The position numbers and the translations under genes are program-made. 8,578 nucleotides of DNA, taken from assembly GCA_001795975.1 (NCBI GenBank), contig MGLG01000018.1:5199-13776 (forward strand), read 5' to 3'. Below are positions 1 to 4,710 of this stretch, piece after piece. Below the pieces are notes generated by a model. It was not told the origin of the DNA. It searched no databases and saw nothing but the letters and a program-made list of their open reading frames with translations. Position 1 is the first letter of the stretch. The number at the start of each line of letters is the position of its first letter. Source of the DNA: Candidatus Yanofskybacteria bacterium RIFOXYD1_FULL_42_10 (GTDB lineage Bacteria; Patescibacteriota; Minisyncoccia; 2-02-FULL-40-12; GWA2-44-9).

Positions 1-526
1 TCTCTTTGACTTTTTTGTTGTGCATTCCGCAATTCGCTCTGCTAAAAAATAAAAGAAAGGGCTCGTTCTCAATTTGCCAATATTGCAACACCGGTGAATT
101 TTTGTATCGGTTTACAGTAACTTCAATATAATTCAAAAGTTTCTGTTCATGCTGTTCGTAAGATAATTCTTTGACCCATTCGGGAGTGTGACACTCCGGC
201 CATCCCGGAAGACGATGGCCGACAGCTAATATTACCGAGGCATTCCTTTTTTCAGCTTCTTTGAATTGAAAATCAAGCTCTTTGAAATTAAAAACATTCT
301 CTTGCGGTTCTGTCAGCGGCCAATGAGCTGAAAATCTAAAATTTCTCACGCCCAAATCATCAAGCAGAGCAAGATAAGTTTCTTTCCAATCCAATTTAAG
401 TTCATCGGCGTGGAATCGGCTGAAAGAAACACCGTATTGCGGTTTAGCCGTTGTGGATGAGAAATCTAAGGACAAAATCCACAATATTGCCGCTATTAAA
501 ATCAAACCTGAAAAAAACTTTTTCAT
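1..526 (-). CDS. Secreted clan GH-A glycoside hydrolase (3' end cut off by window edge)
   Basis: About 175 N-terminal residues are visible from ATG 526; the C-terminus lies beyond the left edge. The protein opens with a lysine pair and a hydrophobic stretch (about residues 4-20), then a polar TTA-KP stretch, so it carries a signal peptide or membrane anchor and should act outside the cytoplasm. A TIM-barrel-like pattern follows: YGVSFSRFHA (31-40), LDDLGVRNFRFSAHWPLTEP (55-74) and ILAVGHRLPGWPE (99-111). The motif YWQIENEPF (149-157) is the beta-4 strand of clan GH-A with Asn154 and Glu155, the expected acid/base. The nucleophile would be in the missing half. It resembles cellulase-family (GH5/GH42-like) proteins from candidate-phyla bacteria, but the exact family and substrate cannot be assigned. 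Its ATG overlaps the TGA of the EamA-type gene by 4 bp, implying translational coupling. Confidence 0.8.
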   Translation of the reverse strand, partial: MKKFFSGLILIAAILWILSLDFSSTTAKPQYGVSFSRFHADELKLDWKETYLALLDDLGVRNFRFSAHWPLTEPQENVFNFKELDFQFKEAEKRNASVILAVGHRLPGWPECHTPEWVKELSYEQHEQKLLNYIEVTVNRYKNSPVLQYWQIENEPFLLFFSRANCGMHNKKVKE

Positions 527-1395
527 AGTTTAAAGAGGGCGATAAAACCGCCGACGATAAAACCTATTCCCAATAATTTATTCATCAAAACCTTTCCTCT
601 GATGTTTTCAGTTACGCCGGGCACTTTATTCCGTAAAATAATGGCTAAAACAAATATAAATAAAAATTGGATCCCCAAAAGCGCGCTTACCAAAGAAACA
701 TCGCCAAGCTTAATTGAATAATAAAGCAGCAGAAAACCGGCGCCTGCCGCAATTTTGCCGGCAATAAACCAAAATTTGGAAGATTTAGCAACATTTTGCA
801 AAGAAGCCGCAATTTCCTTTCTTGCGCCATGAAAAATAAGCGAAAGAATTCCGGCGCCCGCAAAACCTATTCTTGTCCAAAATATTCCGTTTATAAAATT
901 TACCTCGTTAAATGTCCACTTTAAAAGAACAAACGATAAGCCGAAAAACAAACCGGTCATTAAAGAATATTTGAAAATATTTTTTTTAATTTTGCCCAAG
1001 AAAAAGATACCGATAACCAACAATATAAAAGCAACCTCGTTTGAAAATACCAACCTGTCTTTTAAAATAAAAAAGGAGAGAAGATAGGTGGACACAGCGG
1101 CAAGCACTCCCGCGTTGGTGGCGGCAACGGAAACATCGGTTAATTTGACGGATTTATAAAGAAAAAACAGGCCTCCAAAAAAAGCGGCTCCGGAGATAAA
1201 AGCAATGATAAAATAAAGCGGACTGACCCAAACCACTCCAAACGGAAGCAAAAACACTACGGCCAAACTTAAAATAGCCACCCAAAACGCATAAGCAAAA
1301 GGCCTCGGAATAGGCGAGGAGAGCAGATACTTATCAATTATAAAAACGACTGCGTTTATAAAATAAGCGGCGAGAGCGATATAAAGCCAGAGCAT
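523..1395 (-). CDS. EamA/DMT-superfamily permease-like membrane protein
   Basis: This is a 290-residue, almost wholly hydrophobic protein with about ten predicted transmembrane helices, the usual length and topology for the drug/metabolite transporter superfamily. Two similar halves of five helices can be seen. Each contains a comparable motif: FFLYKSVKLTDVSVAATNAG (about 77-96) in the first half and LLYYSIKLGDVSLVSALLG (about 222-240) in the second. This matches the duplicated EamA architecture. The ligand cannot be told from sequence. It lies between a GH1 beta-glycosidase and a secreted GH-A glycosidase, so export or import of a sugar or related metabolite is a reasonable inference. The start is the ATG at 1395, 9 nt after the structured repeat. 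No Shine-Dalgarno sequence precedes it. The TGA stop overlaps the next gene's ATG. Confidence 0.82.
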   Translation of the reverse strand: MLWLYIALAAYFINAVVFIIDKYLLSSPIPRPFAYAFWVAILSLAVVFLLPFGVVWVSPLYFIIAFISGAAFFGGLFFLYKSVKLTDVSVAATNAGVLAAVSTYLLSFFILKDRLVFSNEVAFILLVIGIFFLGKIKKNIFKYSLMTGLFFGLSFVLLKWTFNEVNFINGIFWTRIGFAGAGILSLIFHGARKEIAASLQNVAKSSKFWFIAGKIAAGAGFLLLYYSIKLGDVSLVSALLGIQFLFIFVLAIILRNKVPGVTENIRGKVLMNKLLGIGFIVGGFIALFKL

Positions 1396-1403
1396 AAGAA
1401 TTT

Positions 1404-1519
1404 AAATTATTAAAGGTATCCCATTTTCGGGATTTACGGAGCCCGACGGGGGCGAGTTAAAGACAAAATTTCAGCAGAAATTTATGTCGTGCCCGAAAAT
1501 GGAATACCTTTAATAATTT
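1404..1519. repeat. Structured intergenic repeat, copy 1
   Basis: A 28-nt inverted repeat (1404-1431 with 1492-1519) has one non-Watson-Crick position, which is G-U when read on the minus strand. It encloses a 60-nt core with two internal hairpins. Hairpin one pairs GACA and AAATTTC (1462-1472) with GAAATTT and TGTC (1477-1488), with an AGCA loop and one bulged A. Hairpin two pairs GCCC (1441-1444) with GGGC (1450-1453). The whole can fold as a three-way junction. The core is about 80 percent identical by hand alignment to the element at 4606-4703. It starts 12 nt after the GH1 stop and ends 9 nt before the EamA-type start. A T6 run follows it only in the plus direction, where no gene ends. 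Its role could be transcript 3'-end protection, termination or a mobile palindromic repeat. Confidence 0.85.
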
Positions 1520-1531
1520 TTTAATCAATTT

Positions 1532-2800
1532 CTAATTTTCTATTTGGTTCTCTTTACATATCTTAGCATATTCAAGAGCCGACGGACGAATTTTCCTTTC
1601 TCCGCCGGCTATCGGAGTTTTGTAATCAATTTCAACAAGCCCGAAGCGGGGCGCGAACCCTTTGTCCCACTCAAAATTATCAAGAAGCGACCAGTACAGA
1701 TACCCGCGGACATCGGCGCCGTCTTGAATGGCTCTCCAAACCCAATAGAGATGGTCTTTAATAAATTTGATTCTCTTTTGGTCGGCTGAATCGGCAATCC
1801 CGTTTTCGGTGATAAAAATCGGTTTGTTGAATTTTTTAACCGCTATCAGCCGATAATAGATGCCTTTGGGATAAATTTCCCATTGCATTTCATCAGCTTT
1901 ATCTTGTTTCGCTAAATTGCGTTCAGATCCCGGCAGTCGTTGAATCGTATAATAATTCAGACCGATAAAATCCTGACAGGGAAGGGTTTTCCGCCAAAAA
2001 TATGTGTTGCCAAAATATTCATAAAATTTCTCTGCCGCCCGCAAAATAAAACTGCTGACTATGTGGCGATTGTTTTCAACGATCCCAACGAGAGGGTTTA
2101 TATTGTGCGACATACCAAGTTGGTCTTGGCCGTACTCATTAAAAATCCTATTTTTATAAATCTTTTTTATTTCACAATAGGCGAGTGTGTGAGCATTAAT
2201 CATGTTGCGTCTGACTTTCAAAAAATCCAACAAACTTTTGTGTTGCGGCGGCCATTCTCCCCGCAGAAACGATAAGCCGGCATACACATTTAGTGGCTCA
2301 TTAAAAGTTATCCACAACCCTACCCTATCCTTTAAGTTATCCACAACATACTTTATATATCTTGTAAATATTTCCGGCGATTTTTTATTTAAAAATCCGC
2401 CTTTTTTCGCAAACCAAACCGGATTGGTAAAATGCCAAAGCGTCACCATTGGCTCAATTCCCCTGTCGCGCAATGCCTTGACTACATCAATATAATGTTG
2501 CATCGCCGTTGAATCAAATCTCCCCTCTTCCGGTTCTATTCGCGACCATTCAATTGAAAACCTCTGGATATTCTGATTCAGTTGTTTGACGATATTAAAA
2601 TCCTCCTCATATCGATTGTAACTGTCGCACGCTTTTCCAGAAATAAAACCTTCGGGATTTAACCCCTTGGACTTTAAACTTTGGACTCGGGATTCTGACC
2701 GCTCCCAGACAGTCCAATCATTTCGATTGTCACCCTCTACCTGATGCGCCGATGTGGCGCTCCCCCACTTAAACCCGTCGGGAAATTTATAAGTAGCCAT
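1532..2800 (-). CDS. Family GH1 beta-glycosidase (beta-glucosidase-like)
   Basis: This 422-residue retaining glycosidase should hydrolyse terminal beta-linked sugars from small saccharides in the cytoplasm; no signal peptide is present. GH1 hallmarks appear in order: FPDGFKWGSATSAHQVEG (6-23), the RFSIEWSRIEPEEG segment (80-93), TLWHFTNP (120-127), the acid/base motif TFNEP with Glu168, IGLNYYT (279-285), the nucleophile motif ITENG with Glu332, and YWSLLDNFEWDKGFAPRFGL (369-388). Both catalytic codons were checked in the sequence. The length is slightly below the 440-480 typical of the family. ATG 2800 is chosen over an in-frame ATG at 2911, because the family N-terminus begins at MATYKFP and a TATAAT box lies just upstream of it. 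A loop insert near residues 37-52 is partly encoded by a heptamer repeat. Exact sugar specificity is unknown. Confidence 0.93.
   Translation of the reverse strand: MATYKFPDGFKWGSATSAHQVEGDNRNDWTVWERSESRVQSLKSKGLNPEGFISGKACDSYNRYEEDFNIVKQLNQNIQRFSIEWSRIEPEEGRFDSTAMQHYIDVVKALRDRGIEPMVTLWHFTNPVWFAKKGGFLNKKSPEIFTRYIKYVVDNLKDRVGLWITFNEPLNVYAGLSFLRGEWPPQHKSLLDFLKVRRNMINAHTLAYCEIKKIYKNRIFNEYGQDQLGMSHNINPLVGIVENNRHIVSSFILRAAEKFYEYFGNTYFWRKTLPCQDFIGLNYYTIQRLPGSERNLAKQDKADEMQWEIYPKGIYYRLIAVKKFNKPIFITENGIADSADQKRIKFIKDHLYWVWRAIQDGADVRGYLYWSLLDNFEWDKGFAPRFGLVEIDYKTPIAGGERKIRPSALEYAKICKENQIEN
2305..2347 (+). repeat. Two perfect DnaA-box-like 14-bp direct repeats inside the GH1 gene
   Basis: The 14-mer AAGTTATCCACAAC occurs at 2305-2318 and again at 2334-2347, a period of 29 bp. 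Each copy contains TTATCCACA, a perfect match to the DnaA-box consensus. The two copies are read in different codon frames (LWITF at residues 162-166 and VVDNL at 152-156), so protein repetition does not explain them. An AT-rich stretch follows at about 2345-2395. Whether DnaA binds here is unproven; chance within coding DNA is possible. Confidence 0.35.
2667..2687. repeat. Three tandem 7-bp units in the GH1 coding region
   Basis: Three consecutive heptamers, TTGGACT, TTAAACT and TTGGACT on the plus strand, lie in frame in the GH1 gene. Together they are exactly seven codons long. They encode the VQSLKSK part of a loop insert after the first barrel strand (around residues 39-45), where GH1 enzymes normally vary. 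The flanking residues rejoin the normal GH1 pattern (GKACDSYNRYEED), so the unit lengthens a surface loop without breaking the frame. Confidence 0.6.
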
Positions 2801-2806
2801 AAACAC

Positions 2807-2812
2807 ATTATA
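2807..2812 (-). promoter_or_regulatory. -10 box of the GH1 promoter (predicted leaderless)
   Basis: On the minus strand a perfect TATAAT is followed by six bases (GTGTTT) and then the ATG of the GH1 gene at 2800. With normal spacing from a -10 box, transcription would start at the A of the start codon, giving a leaderless mRNA. No Shine-Dalgarno sequence is present, consistent with this. The -35 position (spacer 17) reads TCACCA, only 3 of 6 matches, and falls inside the palindrome at 2817-2842, so an activator or repressor may act there. Confidence 0.6.
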
Positions 2813-2816
2813 CAAT

Positions 2817-2842
2817 AATCGGCTCACCTTGGTGAGCCGATT
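2817..2842. repeat. Perfect 12-bp palindrome upstream of the GH1 gene
   Basis: AATCGGCTCACC and its exact complement GGTGAGCCGATT are separated by only two bases. The palindrome abuts the GH1 -10 box and covers the -35 region. It could be an operator for a dimeric regulator of the glycosidase gene. It could also be a terminator hairpin (GC-rich stem, moderately T-rich flank on both sides) ending the protease operon transcript. The near absence of a loop and its position over the promoter favour an operator slightly. Confidence 0.6.
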
Positions 2843-2931
2843 GGATTTTAATGAAGTGCCTGCTCCTTTCAGAAAAAACCAACGCCTGCAAACCCTTAAT
2901 CCGCCGCTCAAGATACGAGTAAAGAATGACT

Positions 2932-2958
2932 AAAAAACATACTTGCTATTGATAGCAA
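2932..2958 (-). terminator. Weak candidate intrinsic terminator of the three-gene operon
   Basis: Read on the minus strand, TTGCTA and TAGCAA (2943-2958) form a 6-bp stem with a TCAA loop. The stem spans the TAG stop codon of the caspase-like gene, and a run of six T follows at 2937-2932. The stem is short and AT-rich, so termination may be partial. The stronger palindrome at 2817-2842 could act as a backup. Confidence 0.35.
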
Positions 2959-3563
2959 ACCTGGCTTGTCATATTCCAGAGCAAAATCGGCAACAAAAAA
3001 GAACTGGTTGCTTCGCTTGATGAGTATTTATCTATCGCTTCCGCATATTTATCTAAACTATCTTTTTGTGCTTCCGCCGCTGTCTTTCCTTTGATTAAAG
3101 AAATGCCTACTTGATTTGAACATGAAAGAATCGGGGCAGCCAATTCATCTTCAAGCGGTTTTTTGAAAAAATCTTTATCTACCGGAAATATAAATGGCTG
3201 AATGTAGTCGATAAAACCCCTTGCGCCGTTTTCCATTATTTCTTTACCCAATATCATACCCGCGTCACATGCTCGCACGAATATTATTTTATTTTTCAAA
3301 AGCTTAGTTCCGTTTCCAGCAGAGAGAATAACTTCGTTATCTTCACCGGCAACCGCTTCTTGACTTCCGTGCCCGTTCAAAATAACCGTGTCAATCGGCT
3401 GTTTGGCCAAATAACTGTGGAGTTTTTTCTTTACAGCCTTCTCTCTGTCTAAATCTATAACTTTTACTCCCCTCTTTTTTGCCTCTTCAATTAAAAGACC
3501 TGCCCAATAGAACAGGTAATGTGTTGGCGTATCGTATCGTGGCCTAGTTAGTAGCAGAAGCAT
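2946..3563 (-). CDS. Caspase-like (clan CD) putative cysteine peptidase
   Basis: This 205-residue protein has the caspase/CHAT/gingipain-type pattern. A hydrophobic strand ends in the His box, TVILNGHGS (59-67, His65). About 34 residues later another strand ends in the Cys box, KIIFVRACDAG (92-102, Cys99). Both codons were checked in the sequence. The beginning (LLLLTRPRYD, then YLFYWAGLLIEEAKKRGVKVIDLD) fits the first strand and helix of such a fold. A lone CHAT or C25-like domain is inferred; the substrate is unknown, and no signal peptide is obvious. ATG 3563 is preferred over an in-frame TTG at 3593: it gives a 20-bp overlap with the 84-aa gene upstream and starts right at the first strand. 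It is the last gene of a three-gene operon, suggesting an effector controlled by its two small partners. Confidence 0.65.
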   Translation of the reverse strand: MLLLLTRPRYDTPTHYLFYWAGLLIEEAKKRGVKVIDLDREKAVKKKLHSYLAKQPIDTVILNGHGSQEAVAGEDNEVILSAGNGTKLLKNKIIFVRACDAGMILGKEIMENGARGFIDYIQPFIFPVDKDFFKKPLEDELAAPILSCSNQVGISLIKGKTAAEAQKDSLDKYAEAIDKYSSSEATSSFLLPILLWNMTSQVCYQ

Positions 3564-3798
3564 TTTGTAAATCTTGAGTGGGTAATTTGCCAAGCGACCG
3601 CAAATAAGCCAGTTGCATTTCTATCATTTTCTTGCCGATATCATCTTGCTTTTTAACTCGTTCTATGAGTTCTTCAACAGAAAAACTTCCCTCATTGCCT
3701 ACCGATAATTCAATGTTTGAGGGAATAGTTTCTAATCGAGCTATAACAAGATTCATTATATCTTCAGAAATGTTTTGGTTGTTGTTCTTTTTTTCCAT
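3544..3798 (-). CDS. Small conserved-looking protein of unknown function (84 aa)
   Basis: I recognise no characterised family. The 84-residue protein is charged and helical. It has an N-terminal polar tail (KKNNNQN), a middle strand-like segment IELSVGNEGSFSVEELIERV (29-48) and a helix DDIGKKMIEMQLAYLRSLGK (52-71), then a disordered tail. The pattern of 'GSFS-x-EELIE' followed by 'IGKKMIEMQLAYLRSL' looks like that of small hypothetical proteins common in Parcubacteria-like genomes; this is recall, not a search result. Its ATG lies 2 nt after the TAA of the 67-aa gene, and its end overlaps the caspase-like gene by 20 bp, so the three are almost certainly co-transcribed and translationally coupled. 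An antitoxin, inhibitor or adaptor role is possible but unproven. Confidence 0.7.
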   Translation of the reverse strand: MEKKNNNQNISEDIMNLVIARLETIPSNIELSVGNEGSFSVEELIERVKKQDDIGKKMIEMQLAYLRSLGKLPTQDLQNASATN

Positions 3799-3800
3799 AA

Positions 3801-4004
3801 TTATTTTCGTTTTTCTTCTACAGGAACAAATCCCAATTCAATAAGTTTTTGTAAAATTACTTTGCCAAGTTCGGAATCAATTTTTATTTCCCTGTAAGCA
3901 ACTTCCCAAGTTATGGGACCCCGTTCCAGCAAATCTAAAATAACCTCGCGTCTAATTCCTATTGGCAAGTTGGCATAAAACCTGAAAAAAGCATCTCTAT
4001 TCAT
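3801..4004 (-). CDS. Small protein of unknown function, first gene of the protease operon (67 aa)
   Basis: I do not recognise a named family. The 67 residues begin MNRDAFFRFYANLPIGIRRE, continue with ITWEVAYREIKID (31-43), and end with a helix LGKVILQKLIELGFVPVEEK. The helix-rich layout would fit a small DNA-binding or adaptor domain, such as a winged-helix-like fold; this is only a guess from pattern. The 'LGK-x-IL-x-KL-x-EL' helix resembles 'IGKKMIEMQLAYLRSL' in the next gene, so the two small proteins may be related or may pair. ATG 4004 lies 11 nt downstream of a good -10 box, predicting a 5-nt leader with no room for a Shine-Dalgarno site. The TAA stop is 2 nt from the next start. Confidence 0.72.
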   Translation of the reverse strand: MNRDAFFRFYANLPIGIRREVILDLLERGPITWEVAYREIKIDSELGKVILQKLIELGFVPVEEKRK

Positions 4005-4015
4005 CTGATATTTAA

Positions 4016-4044
4016 ATTATATAAAATTACCTGCTCAATTACAA
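4016..4044 (-). promoter_or_regulatory. Sigma70-like promoter of the three-gene operon
   Basis: On the minus strand TTGTAA (4044-4039, 4 of 6 matches) and a perfect TATAAT (4021-4016) are separated by exactly 17 bp. Normal spacing puts the transcription start about 5 nt before ATG 4004. The promoter lies wholly in the 61-bp gap after the FKBP stop, so the protease operon is transcribed independently of FKBP. No operator-like palindrome is seen in the gap. Confidence 0.75.
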
Positions 4045-4065
4045 CAGCAATATCAAATCAATTTT

Positions 4066-4584
4066 TCATTTTCCAACCCCCAAGAGTTCCACTTCAAAAA
4101 TAAGAGTGGAATTCGGCGGGATAAGACCGTTGCCGATATTCCTGTCGCCGTAGCCCAAAGCCGGAGGAATTATAAGTTTCCTCTTGCCCCCGATTTTCAT
4201 CCCGGCCACGCCCAATTCCCATCCGCGAATCACCTCTCCCGCTCCCAAATTAAATTGAAACGGCGTGCCACGATCATATGAGCTGTCAAACTTCTTGCCG
4301 TCGGCAAGCGTGCCGACATAATTAACGGTAATCATTTTCCCGTTTACCGCTTCGGCGCCGGTACCGACAATCAAATCTTGAATTTGAAGACCGCCTTCAA
4401 GCGTAATAACTTTACCGGCAACCGGCGAAGCTGTCGGCGCCGCCCCAATACTTGCAAAAGGATTATCCAACGGAGAAGTTTCCGCTACCGGCGCGTTGGC
4501 ATTCTTTGATTTATTAACAAAAAGCCAAACGGCAATGCCGACGAAAATTATAACAACCGTAAAAACTAAAACTGTTTTGGTCAT
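4066..4584 (-). CDS. Membrane-anchored FKBP-type peptidyl-prolyl isomerase
   Basis: The 172-residue protein starts with one hydrophobic helix (about 4-23, TVLVFTVVIIFVGIAVWLFV) without a clear cleavage site. A low-complexity Ala/Pro/Ser linker (28-57) and a complete FKBP domain (about 60-171) follow. The isomerase signature is intact: VNYVGTLADGKKFDSS (87-102), FQFNLGAGEVIRGWELG (109-125), PALGYGD (141-147) and IFEVELL (162-168). It has the pocket aromatic residues Tyr89, Phe99, Phe111, Trp122, Tyr145 and Phe163, with Asp100. The protein should fold secreted or surface proteins by cis-trans isomerisation at proline, outside the cytoplasmic membrane. It is followed by the three-gene operon, which has its own promoter, and preceded by structured repeat copy 2. 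No Shine-Dalgarno sequence precedes ATG 4584. Confidence 0.95.
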   Translation of the reverse strand: MTKTVLVFTVVIIFVGIAVWLFVNKSKNANAPVAETSPLDNPFASIGAAPTASPVAGKVITLEGGLQIQDLIVGTGAEAVNGKMITVNYVGTLADGKKFDSSYDRGTPFQFNLGAGEVIRGWELGVAGMKIGGKRKLIIPPALGYGDRNIGNGLIPPNSTLIFEVELLGVGK

Positions 4585-4605
4585 ATGGTTTGTTTAAAGA
4601 AAATT

Positions 4606-4703
4606 AATAAGTATGCTCTTTCGGGACTTGCGGAGCTCGACGGAGCGAGCGAGAGGCGAAATTCCAGCAGGAATTTACGCCGTGCCCGAAAAGTATACTT
4701 ATT
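4606..4703. repeat. Structured intergenic repeat, copy 2
   Basis: Arms at 4606-4625 and 4685-4703 pair over about 19 positions, with one wobble/mismatch and one bulge. Hairpin one is GGCG and AAATTCC (4655-4665) against GGAATTT and CGCC (4670-4681), with an AGCA loop and a bulged A. Hairpin two is GCTC (4635-4638) against GAGC (4643-4646), with a GACG loop. The outer stem below CCCGAAA is unrelated in sequence to copy 1 but still paired, while the core is conserved. It lies 8 nt after the DUF5671-type stop and 22 nt before the FKBP start. A T-rich stretch follows on the minus strand, so it might terminate the upstream transcript. Confidence 0.85.
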
Positions 4704-4710
4704 AAATATT

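Noticed and set aside
1492..1521. Plus-strand intrinsic terminator (hairpin 1404-1519 followed by T6)
   Set aside because: No plus-strand gene ends there. The T run is most simply part of the AT-rich flank, so a dedicated plus-strand terminator is unsupported.
1544..2495. Plus-strand open frames across the GH1 gene, and similar ones across other genes
   Set aside because: They are antisense to well-supported genes, show no recognisable domains and have no promoter or start context.
2801..2911. In-frame extension of the GH1 gene to an ATG at 2911 (37 extra residues)
   Set aside because: The extra residues do not fit a GH1 N-terminus, and the stretch contains a palindrome and a TATAAT box. 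The family start at MATYKFP (2800) is far better.
3564..3593. TTG start at 3593 for the caspase-like gene
   Set aside because: It would lengthen the overlap with the upstream gene to 50 bp and add ten residues before the first predicted strand. The ATG at 3563 is the natural start.
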